The notes under the pieces were generated by a model. It saw only the letters and a list, made by a program, of their open reading frames with translations. It was not told the origin of the DNA and did no database searches. Made by a program: the position numbers and the translations under genes. Shown here in pieces: positions 32,826-42,240 of a stretch of 64,000 bases of DNA (position 1 is its first letter; the number at the start of each line of letters is the position of its first letter). Source of the DNA: Verrucomicrobiota bacterium (GTDB taxonomy: Bacteria > Verrucomicrobiota > Verrucomicrobiia > Opitutales > Opitutaceae); contig JADKHC010000021.1 in NCBI GenBank assembly GCA_016721945.1, forward strand, positions 1 through 64,000, given 5' to 3'.

Positions 32826-33947
32826 GTGAACCGTCTCCATCTAGTCGATACAACACTACGCGACGGCGAACAGGCTGCGGGCGTGGTTTTGTCTCGATCG
32901 GATCGGGTAGCGATCGCACGGGCTTTAGTAGAAGCGGGTGTGCCCGAACTCGAAGTCGGGGTTCCTGCCATGGGGCCCGGTGCTGTGGCCGATACCGCGT
33001 CGGTGGTTGCTGCGGTTGGTGCGGAGCGCGTGGTTACGTGGTGCCGGAGCGTGGAGGCCGATTTGGAGGCCGCCGTCGCTACGGGTGCAGCGGCGGTGCA
33101 TCTTTCGTTTCCATCTTCAAGCCTTCACCAGAAGGTTTGGCGATTTTCGCCCGAGGAGGTTTTTGAACGAGTGCGGACGTTGATTCCGAAGGCGCTAGAA
33201 TCTTTTTCCCGGGTGTATGTGGGCGCACAGGACGCGTCACGGGCAGAACCTGATTTTCTAACCAACTTTACCCGCATCGCCTGGGAAGCTGGTGCGCAGC
33301 GTATCCGTTTTGCGGACACGGTGGGACGGTTGGCACCGAGCCAGATTGCGTCAGCCCTTGCACCCATCCAGAACGCCGCACCGGAAATGGAAATTGAATT
33401 TCACGGGCACAACGACCTCGGCATGGCCACCGCAAACGCGCTTGCCGCGTACGAAGCCGGCGTTCACGCAGTCAGCGTAACTGTCAATGGCCTCGGAGAG
33501 CGTGCAGGCAACGTAGCTCTTGAAGAGCTGGTGATGGCGTTACAGGTTGCACATGGTTATAGCGGGCTGGTCGATTGCTCGAAACTGGCTGCACTGAGTG
33601 ATCTTGTGGCGCGTGCAGCAGACCGTCCGCTCCCAGCGCAGAAACCGGTGGTTGGCGCGGCGGCATTTTTGCATGAGTCGGGGATTCACTGTGCCGGCCA
33701 GTTGCGCGACGAGCGTAGCTACGAAGCGTATTCGCCGACAACGGTTGGGCGCGAACGTCCTGCCTTCGTTTTTGGCAGCCACACAGGCAGTGCCTCGGTC
33801 GCGGCTGCGCTGACTGCGCAGGGCTTACAGATATCACCCGAGAATGCCCGTCGTGTTGCCGCACGCGTGCGTGAACTCGCAAACTGTCGTGGGCGGACAC
33901 TGAGCATCGCCGAGATACGCGGACTTCTAAACGAATCAGCCGCCTGA
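32826..33947 (+). CDS. nifV: homocitrate synthase
   Basis: NifV condenses acetyl-CoA and 2-oxoglutarate to homocitrate, the organic ligand of molybdenum in FeMo-co. In the 373-aa protein the DRE-TIM motif DTTLRDGEQ (residues 8-16), the metal-binding HGHNDLG near 191 and the segment VNGLGERAGNVALEEL are all present. The context next to nifB makes homocitrate synthase more likely than isopropylmalate synthase. The GTG at 32826 follows AGAAGG at good distance; the ATG two bases earlier is out of frame. The presence of nifV supports a molybdenum-type cofactor. Confidence 0.95.
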   Translation: MNRLHLVDTTLRDGEQAAGVVLSRSDRVAIARALVEAGVPELEVGVPAMGPGAVADTASVVAAVGAERVVTWCRSVEADLEAAVATGAAAVHLSFPSSSLHQKVWRFSPEEVFERVRTLIPKALESFSRVYVGAQDASRAEPDFLTNFTRIAWEAGAQRIRFADTVGRLAPSQIASALAPIQNAAPEMEIEFHGHNDLGMATANALAAYEAGVHAVSVTVNGLGERAGNVALEELVMALQVAHGYSGLVDCSKLAALSDLVARAADRPLPAQKPVVGAAAFLHESGIHCAGQLRDERSYEAYSPTTVGRERPAFVFGSHTGSASVAAALTAQGLQISPENARRVAARVRELANCRGRTLSIAEIRGLLNESAA

Positions 33948-33983
33948 TACAAATTCTCTGAAACGAAATTATTACTACAAGCC

Positions 33984-34502
33984 ATGAGCTTCAAGTCCTA
34001 TGCCATCCGCTCGACAGATTACGATTTGATCACACTCGACGATCCGCAACCACTCATGTTTTCCGGACGCAACGGATTGATCGCGAAATTTGTGCTTTCC
34101 GAAAAAAATCGAGCGATGAACCCGTGGAAGCTGTGTGTGGGCGAGATCCATGCCATCGCGTTTCCGGCGAAGTTGCTGCATGATCGGGCGATCGTGTTTG
34201 AGCAGGCTGAGGATTCCGAACGCACACTCATGTGGTTGCAGAGCATTTCTGGCATCTCAAACTCCAAGACGGAAATGATGTTTTCATTCACTCCGCTCGC
34301 GGTGGTGAATCAGAATCTACTCACAGTACGGCGTTCCGCCGTGGACCGCAGCTATGGCGAAGATCTCATGCTCGATGGGGGCGTGCTTTCTCCGGAAGGC
34401 CCGTGGCATTGGAAAAAACCTCACCTCGCGCTTGGCGGAGTCGTGCTCGGCTCCTCGACTCTCACCCCATTAGCCTCAACCGGCTTTGCTGACAGTCTTT
34501 GA
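33984..34502 (+). CDS. hypothetical protein at the end of the nif operon, 172 aa
   Basis: I do not recognise this family. It is a soluble protein with mixed beta-rich composition (for example GLIAKFVLSEK, MMFSFTPLAVVNQNLLTV) and a conspicuous PEGPWHWKKPHLALGG segment near residue 140. It has one cysteine (PWKLCVGE) and no signal peptide, membrane span or known nif accessory motif. It is on the same strand as nifV with a gap of 36 bp and is followed by over 600 bp without genes, so it looks like the last gene of the nif transcript. A role in nitrogen fixation is inferred from position only. Confidence 0.8.
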   Translation: MSFKSYAIRSTDYDLITLDDPQPLMFSGRNGLIAKFVLSEKNRAMNPWKLCVGEIHAIAFPAKLLHDRAIVFEQAEDSERTLMWLQSISGISNSKTEMMFSFTPLAVVNQNLLTVRRSAVDRSYGEDLMLDGGVLSPEGPWHWKKPHLALGGVVLGSSTLTPLASTGFADSL

Positions 34503-35166
34503 TGCGTAAGAAACCTGACGCCATCGGTAAACTACGAAAAAATCCTCAAGCTAATAGGAAACTCAAGACTGGGGGCACGCAGGGACGACTGCGTTGGATC
34601 TTTGGCTACTGATAAACAAACTGTAACAGTATATATACTGTAGTTTTGTCTTCAGGATTCTGAGCTGCAATCAAACCTAGTTTGCTGAGGGCCGCATTTT
34701 TCGATGGACTGACATGTGGTAATATAACGACTTGCAATAAAGCCGAGGGGAGCGGGCGGGCCTGTGATTATTTTGAAGCCAAATTCTCCGATTTTGACAC
34801 GACCGAAAACGTCAAATGAACCGAAACAGTCAAAAAGGAGTAAAACAATATTGCCGCTACAAGCAGTAATTTCAGACTAGCGATAAGTTCGGCTTTCTTG
34901 ATTTATAAGTGCCGTTATTCAATTCTGTAGGGCTTTCCCTGAAAATTTGGGTTCGCGTATCAAAACGATTGCCGAATCGGAACATTGCACTCAACCAGCG
35001 GACCATGGCCTGAGGTTTCAGAGTACTTATACCTTATGATTCACTGCAATTCCTGTTTTGTTAACCGTTTGCTTTACCGTCGTTTACCTGCGGTGCGAAG
35101 AATCGTAGTTGGTGCTTGCGGATTGGTTCGGCACGAAGCCAGAGGTGATCATCTTAATTTCCTACC
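34503..35166. other. gene-poor gap between the nif island and the exopolysaccharide locus
   Basis: No convincing gene is seen in these 664 bp. The sequence becomes AT-rich from about 34610. Features visible are the palindrome at 34626-34641 and a pair of loosely similar direct segments near 34800-34835 (CCGAAAACGTCAAAT and CCGAAACAGTCAAAA). The promoter of the polysaccharide operon should lie in the right half, but no clear -35/-10 pair can be assigned. Confidence 0.6.
34626..34641. promoter_or_regulatory. 16-bp perfect palindrome, possible operator
   Basis: ACAGTATATATACTGT is a perfect palindrome in the nif-to-polysaccharide gap. It has the shape of a dimeric repressor site and of an AT-rich cruciform. 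No regulator gene is adjacent. It could also be part of the nif transcript end, though there is no T-run. Confidence 0.4.
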
Positions 35167-36735
35167 ATGAACGCAGCTGTTTCACCGCTGGATTCCGGAT
35201 CAGTCTCTGCCAAACGATTGGCTCTCACGAACGCGGCATCGTCTGCAAGCGTGCGGCTGACAGGAGAACCTACACCTGCGACATCTCCAATTGAAAAAGT
35301 GCGCAAGGCCGTACCGCGGGCACAGCCGCGCGAGCACGGCTACCGTCTGGGCGGTCAGGTGTTGGTGGGCGATACCATCGTAGCTTTCCTTGCTATCCTT
35401 GCAGGCCTTTCAATCCGCGAAGGCCAGCGCACGGGTTGGGGAGAGTTAGTTCAATTTCAGCCCAACCTGAATACGGCACTTTTAATTTGGAGCGCAGTGG
35501 GCAGCATCGTCTTTGTTTGGGTCATGATGATGTTTCGTTCCTACGATGTTAAAAGCATCTATCGGATGCAGCAGACGATTAAGGACGCAGGTAAGTCGTC
35601 TATACTATGGGCTGTGGGCGCGTGGGCATGTGTTGGCCTTTTCGGAATGGGAGGTTTTTCACCGCGTATTGGCGCACTCTATTGTGTTGGTACCTTATTC
35701 ACGGGGATCGTCGGTTGGCGGTTGTTGACGTTCGCATATCTACTCAAACCTCAGGTTAAACATGCAGTGAGCGCACGAACGATCGTGGTTGGCTGGACCG
35801 GTCAGGCCACTCACTTGCGTGAAGTCATGCAAACCGATTTGGGCCAATTGGCGGAGATTATTGGTTGTGTACCCATGCCGGGCGGACGTTTTGCTGAACG
35901 TCCACCCGCAGATGTGGCTGTGTTGGGTGATTATTCAGCACTTCCTCAGCTCGTAGCAGAATGCCGTGCAGCGTCCGTTGTTCTTGCCGACGTCTCTTGT
36001 TCTTCGGCCGAGATTCATCACCTCATTTCTTACTGCCAAAGGGAATTGCTCAACTTCCAGCTCATACCACAATATTTTCCCGCTCTCTACTCAGGTCTTC
36101 AGGTCCAGACCGTGAGCGGAGTGCCTCTTCTTGGTGTGAGCCAGCTGCCTCTTGATCGTACGCTCAATCGGGTGATCAAGCGTGGTATCGACATTGTGGG
36201 TGGAGTGGTGGGGTTGGCGATTTCAGCGGCCATCATTCCGTTCTTTTGCGCGCTAGTCTATCTGGAGTCCCCAGGCCCGGTCATCTTTAGGCAGCGTCGC
36301 ACCAGTCGCGCTGGACGTAATTTTAATATATACAAGATCCGCAGTATGCGCCTGAACGCTGAGAGCGGCACGGGCGCCGTTTGGTGCAAGCAGGAAGATT
36401 CAAGACGTCTCAAGGTCGGAGCTTTCATGCGGAAAACGAATATCGATGAGCTTCCCCAGTTTTGGAACGTACTCAAAGGCGATATGAGCATCGTTGGCCC
36501 GCGTCCAGAGCGACCCGAACTAATCGCTAAATTCAAGCATGAGATTCCCAATTACAACGCGCGCCATGAGGTGCGTGCCGGCTTGACGGGTTGGGCGCAG
36601 ATCAACGGGCTTCGTGGCGATACCGACTTGGTAAAGCGTATCGAAGCCGACCTCTTTTACCTTGAGAACTGGAGTCTGCTTTTGGATTTCTACTGCATAT
36701 TCGCGACACTCGTGAAGCGAAAGAACGCATATTGA
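35167..36735 (+). CDS. polyprenyl glycosylphosphotransferase (WbaP/WcaJ-type initiating enzyme)
   Basis: It starts polysaccharide synthesis by moving a sugar-1-phosphate (usually glucose or galactose) onto undecaprenyl phosphate. The 522-aa protein has four hydrophobic helices in residues 60-200, a CoA-binding-like middle domain, and the catalytic domain from about residue 334. That domain contains RVIKRGIDIVGG, another membrane segment, RQRRTSRAGRNFNIYKIRSM, NIDELPQFWNVLKGDMSIVG and PRPERPEL, and it ends WAQINGLRGDTDL and YLENWSLLLDF. This is the full-length, WbaP-like arrangement. It heads the export and assembly operon, 4 bp before the barrel gene. Confidence 0.95.
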   Translation: MNAAVSPLDSGSVSAKRLALTNAASSASVRLTGEPTPATSPIEKVRKAVPRAQPREHGYRLGGQVLVGDTIVAFLAILAGLSIREGQRTGWGELVQFQPNLNTALLIWSAVGSIVFVWVMMMFRSYDVKSIYRMQQTIKDAGKSSILWAVGAWACVGLFGMGGFSPRIGALYCVGTLFTGIVGWRLLTFAYLLKPQVKHAVSARTIVVGWTGQATHLREVMQTDLGQLAEIIGCVPMPGGRFAERPPADVAVLGDYSALPQLVAECRAASVVLADVSCSSAEIHHLISYCQRELLNFQLIPQYFPALYSGLQVQTVSGVPLLGVSQLPLDRTLNRVIKRGIDIVGGVVGLAISAAIIPFFCALVYLESPGPVIFRQRRTSRAGRNFNIYKIRSMRLNAESGTGAVWCKQEDSRRLKVGAFMRKTNIDELPQFWNVLKGDMSIVGPRPERPELIAKFKHEIPNYNARHEVRAGLTGWAQINGLRGDTDLVKRIEADLFYLENWSLLLDFYCIFATLVKRKNAY

Positions 36736-36739
36736 TCGG

Positions 36740-37903
36740 ATGCAGCTGCCTCGCCTAAACAAACTCGCTTCACCGCTCGCACTGCTTTGCCTGATGCCCT
36801 TTGCATCAATCGCCAAGGGTGCGCTGTGGCAATCCACCGACTGGGCCGTGACCGGAACCTTGGATGGTGCGGTAGGTTATGACTCCAATCTGACCACCAG
36901 CCATGATGGCCGGGAGGATTTCTTTGTTGTTGCTAAGCCTTTCGTCACTTTGCTGCGCCGAAATTCGAGCACTGATTTCAGGGTTAACGGTGGCGTGGCG
37001 AACACCCAGTTTATAAATGGGCGGCAACCAGCTCAGACGGATCTAAAATTCGACGCGATCTTCGCCTATCCGAATGCCGATAATGTCATACCTGTTTACC
37101 GGCTAGATGGTTCCTGGCAAAAAAGCACCCAGCCGAATCAATATCTTGGAGAAAGAGTTGAATATAAACACACGACGCTGCGGTCCGAGGGCTATATTCC
37201 CCTGACTGGCAAGCTTGGGTTGCGTGGGACGGCCGAATACGAAGCCGATGATTACGATAAAGAAAAACTTAACCGCAACGACCGCTCCGAAGTGTTCGTC
37301 GGCTTGGCTTATAAGCGCGGCATCCGTACTGAATTATCGACGAATATTGGCGCGGCCAACGGGCGTTCGCGGCCTAATGATGAAGCACGCGTGGAGTCCA
37401 AGGTTCGCAGCACTGAGTACTACATTACCGCGCGCCTGTTGGGAGAACTAACTCCCAAGATAACGGGCAGCGTCTATGGTGGATTTGGACGGGTTCGGTA
37501 TCGTGGCGGTTACGAAAATACCGATTACCTTCCGGTGGGCGGAGCCGACCTGACTTGGGGCTTTGATCCACGCCGCACGCTTGTACTGGCTGTTTATAGT
37601 GGTGCGCGGTACGCGCCTGATGGCCTCGCGGTAAATAGTACACGTGCGTTCCTGTCGTTCACGCATGTGATCATTAATCGCTGGCAATATATAGTTCGAG
37701 CTGGTCCTACTCATTCCGTCTACAGTCGCAAAACTCGCGAACGTACTGACGATAGCTGGGATGGTGGCGTTGAATTTATCTATCGCCCCTCAGAACGCTT
37801 CCGAGTCTCGCTCAGTGTAAACTATACTAATCAAAAATCGGGAATTAGTGCTTACGATTTTGACCGCAACGTGATCTCTCTTGGCGCTTCCTATCATTTT
37901 TAG
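36740..37903 (+). CDS. outer-membrane beta-barrel protein of the polysaccharide locus
   Basis: The 387-aa protein begins with a signal peptide (LASPLALLCLMPFASIAKGA), followed by repeated amphipathic beta strands ending in aromatic residues. The final strand NVISLGASYHF ends in Phe, as outer-membrane barrels do. This resembles the BBP2-type barrel proteins found beside wza in exopolysaccharide loci of Gram-negative bacteria, probably aiding export of the polymer through the outer membrane. It lies between the initiating transferase and the Wza-like lipoprotein or porin gene, with 4-bp spacing on each side, so the genes are one operon. Confidence 0.85.
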   Translation: MQLPRLNKLASPLALLCLMPFASIAKGALWQSTDWAVTGTLDGAVGYDSNLTTSHDGREDFFVVAKPFVTLLRRNSSTDFRVNGGVANTQFINGRQPAQTDLKFDAIFAYPNADNVIPVYRLDGSWQKSTQPNQYLGERVEYKHTTLRSEGYIPLTGKLGLRGTAEYEADDYDKEKLNRNDRSEVFVGLAYKRGIRTELSTNIGAANGRSRPNDEARVESKVRSTEYYITARLLGELTPKITGSVYGGFGRVRYRGGYENTDYLPVGGADLTWGFDPRRTLVLAVYSGARYAPDGLAVNSTRAFLSFTHVIINRWQYIVRAGPTHSVYSRKTRERTDDSWDGGVEFIYRPSERFRVSLSVNYTNQKSGISAYDFDRNVISLGASYHF

Positions 37904-37907
37904 TCCC

Positions 37908-38546
37908 ATGCATTGTATTATCTCATCCACCACACGTACTCCGCGTTTCTTGCTTTGCGCAATCATCGCAGCGTGCTTCAGCCTGACGATTGCGCCAACC
38001 GCTTCCGCGCAGACGCCTGCAGTTCAGGCCGCAGCATCAGACTATCGGATTGTTCCACGCGATCAGATCAAATTCCAGATTTCTGGAGAAAATGACGAGC
38101 CGCTTCACCAGCGTGTTTCGTCGGGTGGAGAGGTCTCGGTTCCTCTTCTTGGCGCTGTCAAAGTAGTCGGCTTGACTCTGCGCGAGACAGAAGGGCTGAT
38201 TGAAAAACGCTACCGTGACGGAGGCTTTTACCTCAATCCTCAGGTTATTCTTTCCTTCGAGTCTTACGCTCCGCGCCTCATCTCGGTCTTGGGGCAGGTT
38301 AACAATCCGGTACAGGTCGAGTTTTCTATTGAGCGCGAGCAAATGGGCATTGTTGGCGCGATCACTCGTGCTGGCGGCTTTACCCGAGTTGCTCAGACCG
38401 ATGCAGTCAAAGTCATGCGGACGATCGATGGAAAAGAGACTGTTTTCAAAATCAACGTCGCTTCCTATCTAAATGAAACCGCCAAGGAGCAGGAATTCAA
38501 GCTGCTCCCTGACGACGTCGTCTTCGTTCCTGAACGCGTATTTTAA
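37908..38546 (+). CDS. Wza-type polysaccharide export protein
   Basis: The 212-aa protein has a signal peptide (FLLCAIIAACFSLTIAPTAS) and then the polysaccharide export domain DYRIVPRDQIKFQISGE near residue 45, followed by an SLBB-type domain (ISVLGQVNNPVQVEF, AGGFTRVAQTDAVKVMRTI). It is shorter than E. coli Wza and lacks the C-terminal outer-membrane helix. This is common for export proteins that work with a separate outer-membrane barrel, here probably the preceding gene product. The start is the ATG at 37908, 4 bp after the barrel gene stop. Confidence 0.93.
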   Translation: MHCIISSTTRTPRFLLCAIIAACFSLTIAPTASAQTPAVQAAASDYRIVPRDQIKFQISGENDEPLHQRVSSGGEVSVPLLGAVKVVGLTLRETEGLIEKRYRDGGFYLNPQVILSFESYAPRLISVLGQVNNPVQVEFSIEREQMGIVGAITRAGGFTRVAQTDAVKVMRTIDGKETVFKINVASYLNETAKEQEFKLLPDDVVFVPERVF

Positions 38547-38553
38547 TTTTCCG

Positions 38554-40935
38554 ATGCACTCCTCAAACCCAACGTCCAGTACAACACGTTCTCCACTTCC
38601 CGCCAACGGAATGTCCGCTGGCGACACCGGAGCGCCTTTTAGTGCGACGGGTGCCCCGTTTGCGTTAACCAACGCACCTTTTAGTGCCTCGTCCGCTCCA
38701 TTTCCCTCAGGTCGCACGCGTCCTGCTCCGGTGAGCAATGATTTCACGTTCAAGGAATTGATCGATCTGATCAGTCACGCCCTTCTGGTCATTCGCGCCA
38801 AGTGGTATTTGGGCCTGTTGGGCGCACTCTTGCTCGCAGGTCCTGCCGGCTATTTCTTGTTCAGCCGTCCAATGGTGTACACGGCACAGACAGCGCTCCT
38901 CGCGCAAAGCACCTTGGACAAAGTCATTGGCACTTCCGAAGGCGGTGGCTCCGAGCAATTGCGCGAAAATAATCTGCGCAACCATCTTTCGATGATGACC
39001 AGCCGCAAGTTCCGTGCTCGGCTGGCCGATGCGTTTACCGATGCGGAGAAAAAGTTAATCGCCGCGCCCTACAACGCTGTTCCTGACGCTGAGTTTTTCC
39101 AGGACTTCTTCGAGAACTCTATCGCGATCGAACGCGAACGCGGCCGGGAATATTATACAATTTCCGTCTCACATCAGGTATCCGGAACGTCAATACTCGT
39201 GGCTGACCGCGTGGCGACCGAATACCTGAATTACGTGCAACAGGAATACAAGGAAGCTAACCTGAGAGGGTTCGCGATCTTGGAAAAACAGGCAGACTCT
39301 ATCCGAACCGACATCGCCAAGGTCGAATCCGAACGCCTCGATTTTAGGAAGAAGAACGGAATTATTTCCCGCTCTGACAATCAGGGCATTCTGACCGAGC
39401 GCCTCAAGCGACTCGATGGCAGCCTGACTGAGATCCGGGTCAAACGCCGCGGACTCGAAACCCTTACGAAGCAAGCCCAGGCTGATCGCGCCAAGTCGAA
39501 ATTTCCTTGGGACAACTCGTACCTTGCTGGATTCGCCAACAACGAAACCTTGCGCCAGGAACTCGATCGTCAGATCGCCCAGCGTGCCGTGTTGGCCAGT
39601 CGTTATGGCCCGAATCATCCCAAGATGCGTGATATCGATTCTCAGATTGAGGCGATCAACAGCAGCATTCAGCGCAATTTCGATGTCGCCGTTCGCGACC
39701 TTGAGGCCCAACTCGACGTAGCTTCCCAAAACGAAGCGCTACTCAGAAAAGAATTCGACGACTCTTTCGAAAGCTCGATCGAGATCGAGAAACTAGCCTC
39801 AAATTACGAAATTCTGAGCGCCGGCGTAGACTCGAAGAAGATTACGCTCAACGAACTTGAGAAGAAGATCGGTGAGGCATCGATCTCGAGCAAGCTCCCG
39901 GCAGACTTCATGCAGATCGTCGATCCTGCCTATCTAACTAAACACCGTATACCAAAAAAAGCACTCTACGGCGTGGTTATATTTTTTCTCGCCATGGGCG
40001 CCTTTGTTGGCAGTCCCTTGCTCGCGAGCGCTCTCGACGAACGCGTTACGGGTACAGCCGACGTTGAAAAGGTTCTTGGTCTTGGTTTGGTTGGCGGCAT
40101 TCCCAAGCTTAAGCAGCGGGTGGAAGATCGTGCACACGTCGTGCGTAACAAGCTCGACCTTGTCACGTCAGAAGCGTTTATCGCGATTGTCGGCCATCTG
40201 GAGGTAAATTCGGCTCTGCGCTATCCTCGCGTGCTCCTCGTTACCTCGACACTGCCGGGTGAAGGCAAGTCTTTGATCGCTTCCAATCTGGCGAGCACGT
40301 TCCGACAACTCGGGAAGAAAACTATCCTGGTCGATCTCGACCTGCGTCGCCCCGTCCAGCATGTATTGCACGGCGTCTCGCAAGAAAAAGGTTTCGTTTC
40401 ATGGGCGAAGTCTGGCTTCCCGGCCAATGAGCGTTTGTTGGAACCAGATGGTTCGTTAGGGGTGCGAAAACTCGTTGACGGTACCGATTTGATTTCTGCG
40501 GGCGGCGCTGAATCTCAGCCCAGCCAATTCCTCGTTTCCGACTCAACCGAGGCGCTCATCAGCCGTCTTCGTTCCAGCTACGACGTGGTGATCATCGATA
40601 CGCCACCAGCGGGCGTCTTCCAAGATGCGTTGATGCTTGCCCGATTTGCCACTGAGCGAATTCTCGTTACCCGCGAAAGCGTCGCTCCCGTGGTTCAAGT
40701 TAAGCAAGTCATCGACGAATTTGCCAAGTCCGAGCTCAGGTTCCAGGGCGTTGTCTTGAACGGTTTCATTCCGAGAAATGCGAACAAGAAACTCGCTTAC
40801 GGATACAAGGCTGCAGCTCAGGGCTATTCCTATGGCAGGCAGGAAAAGGGTAGGCCTGCGACCACCGCAGCCAGCCCGAAGCTGCCTGCAAATGCCGTCG
40901 CGCCTAAACAGCCTGCGGCTACGCCCAAGGGCTGA
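38554..40935 (+). CDS. Wzc-type polysaccharide co-polymerase with tyrosine-kinase domain
   Basis: The 793-aa protein has a Wzz domain from about residue 65 with TM1 near 84-103, long coiled coils to about 460, and TM2 near 470-490. A BY-kinase follows: Walker A LPGEGKS near 568, Walker A' ILVDLDLRRP near 591 and Walker B VVIIDTPP near 680. A short Tyr cluster (YGYKAAAQGYSYG) lies near the C-terminus. It controls chain length and couples polymerisation to export. The first 65 residues contain an odd APF-based repeat (GAPFSAT, GAPFALT, NAPFSAS, SAPFPSG). The ATG at 38554 is chosen because codons upstream overlap the wza-like gene. Confidence 0.94.
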   Translation: MHSSNPTSSTTRSPLPANGMSAGDTGAPFSATGAPFALTNAPFSASSAPFPSGRTRPAPVSNDFTFKELIDLISHALLVIRAKWYLGLLGALLLAGPAGYFLFSRPMVYTAQTALLAQSTLDKVIGTSEGGGSEQLRENNLRNHLSMMTSRKFRARLADAFTDAEKKLIAAPYNAVPDAEFFQDFFENSIAIERERGREYYTISVSHQVSGTSILVADRVATEYLNYVQQEYKEANLRGFAILEKQADSIRTDIAKVESERLDFRKKNGIISRSDNQGILTERLKRLDGSLTEIRVKRRGLETLTKQAQADRAKSKFPWDNSYLAGFANNETLRQELDRQIAQRAVLASRYGPNHPKMRDIDSQIEAINSSIQRNFDVAVRDLEAQLDVASQNEALLRKEFDDSFESSIEIEKLASNYEILSAGVDSKKITLNELEKKIGEASISSKLPADFMQIVDPAYLTKHRIPKKALYGVVIFFLAMGAFVGSPLLASALDERVTGTADVEKVLGLGLVGGIPKLKQRVEDRAHVVRNKLDLVTSEAFIAIVGHLEVNSALRYPRVLLVTSTLPGEGKSLIASNLASTFRQLGKKTILVDLDLRRPVQHVLHGVSQEKGFVSWAKSGFPANERLLEPDGSLGVRKLVDGTDLISAGGAESQPSQFLVSDSTEALISRLRSSYDVVIIDTPPAGVFQDALMLARFATERILVTRESVAPVVQVKQVIDEFAKSELRFQGVVLNGFIPRNANKKLAYGYKAAAQGYSYGRQEKGRPATTAASPKLPANAVAPKQPAATPKG

Positions 40936-41128
40936 CGCTTAGTGCTTTGCCGCTTCAGGTCGTGGCGGCTAAAAACACGGCCTGTATTATTCATTTCATG
41001 CTTCGGCAGTTTAAAACCGCCATACGTGTGTACTTCCTCGGAGCATTGCTCTGGAAGTGACGGGGCGAAGCTCGGTTTGTAAATCGCAATCGGGCTGGGT
41101 AAATAAATCTCAATCGAATCTATATTAT

Positions 41129-42136
41129 ATGAAAAAGGCACTTATCACCGGTATCACCGGTCAGGATGGTTCATATCTTGCAGAGCTTCTGCTCAGCAAA
41201 GGCTATGAAGTTCATGGCGTGATCCGCCGGGCTTCGACCTTCAACACCAGCCGCATCGATCATCTCTATAGTGATCCGCATGTAAACGGCGTGCGCCTTC
41301 ATCTGCATTATGGCGATCTCGCGGATTCCGTGCAGATGGTTAAGTTGCTCTATCAGCTACAACCCGACGAAATCTACAACCTTGGCGCGCAGTCGCATGT
41401 ACGCGTATCATTTGACGTGCCGGAGTATACAGGCGACGTTGTCGGTCTTGGTGCTCAGCGTATTCTCGAAGCGATCCGCGAAACCGGCCTTGTGAAAAAG
41501 TGCCGCTATTATCAGGCGTCATCCTCCGAAATGTTCGGCAAGGTACAGGAAGTTCCCCAAACCGAAAAAACTCCTTTCTGGCCACGCTCACCTTACGGTT
41601 GCGCCAAGATGTATGCCTATTGGCTGACGGTAAACTACCGCGAAAGCTACGATCTCCACGCGAGCAACGGCATTCTATTCAATCATGAATCTCCGCGCCG
41701 CGGTGAGACGTTTGTCACACGCAAGATCACTCGCGCCGTTGGTCGCATAAAGATGGGCCTCCAAGATTCCATCTACCTAGGTAATTTGGATGCAAAACGC
41801 GACTGGGGTTATGCGAAAGAGTACGTTGAAATGATGTGGATGATGCTCCAGCAGGACCAGCCGGACGACTACGTGGTGGGCACAAACGAAACGCATAGCG
41901 TGAAGGAATTTTGCGAAGTGGCCTTTGCCCGTGCCGGGCTAGACTGGGAAAAGCACGTCAAATACGACGCCCGTTACGAACGGCCTGCAGAAGTCGATCT
42001 ATTGATCGGCGATCCCGCGAAAGCGAAGAAGCAACTCGGCTGGGAGCCCAAAGTCAGATTCAAAGAGCTTGTTGAACTGATGGTCGATCACGACATCCAA
42101 CTCGCCAAACGAGAGCTGGCCGTCAGTAAAATATAA
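41129..42136 (+). CDS. gmd: GDP-mannose 4,6-dehydratase
   Basis: It converts GDP-mannose to GDP-4-keto-6-deoxymannose, the branch point to GDP-fucose, GDP-rhamnose or GDP-perosamine. The 335-aa protein opens ALITGITGQDGSYLAELLL, then VIRRASTFNTSRIDHLY, the catalytic SSSEMFGKVQE and SPYGCAKMYAYW (Y-x-x-x-K), and NHESPRRGETFVTRKI, all diagnostic for Gmd. The ATG at 41129 fits family starts; the open frame upstream is unlikely to be coding. No GDP-fucose synthase or rhamnose reductase gene is found in the window, so the final sugar is unknown. Confidence 0.98.
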   Translation: MKKALITGITGQDGSYLAELLLSKGYEVHGVIRRASTFNTSRIDHLYSDPHVNGVRLHLHYGDLADSVQMVKLLYQLQPDEIYNLGAQSHVRVSFDVPEYTGDVVGLGAQRILEAIRETGLVKKCRYYQASSSEMFGKVQEVPQTEKTPFWPRSPYGCAKMYAYWLTVNYRESYDLHASNGILFNHESPRRGETFVTRKITRAVGRIKMGLQDSIYLGNLDAKRDWGYAKEYVEMMWMMLQQDQPDDYVVGTNETHSVKEFCEVAFARAGLDWEKHVKYDARYERPAEVDLLIGDPAKAKKQLGWEPKVRFKELVELMVDHDIQLAKRELAVSKI

Positions 42137-42240
42137 TAGAGAAATTAGCATAAAAATCGTCTGAGGCAGGTTTTTTTATAAAAGCACGCTAACATCTTAT
42201 ACAAAAACTATGGGTCTGATTCATCGTTTTTTGTATTTCA

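Noticed and set aside
34540..34620. Possible c-di-GMP (GEMM-type) riboswitch upstream of the polysaccharide operon
   Set aside because: A segment with GCACGCAGGGACGACTGCG looked suggestive, but the conserved GGACGCAAAGCC core and tetraloop receptor are absent.
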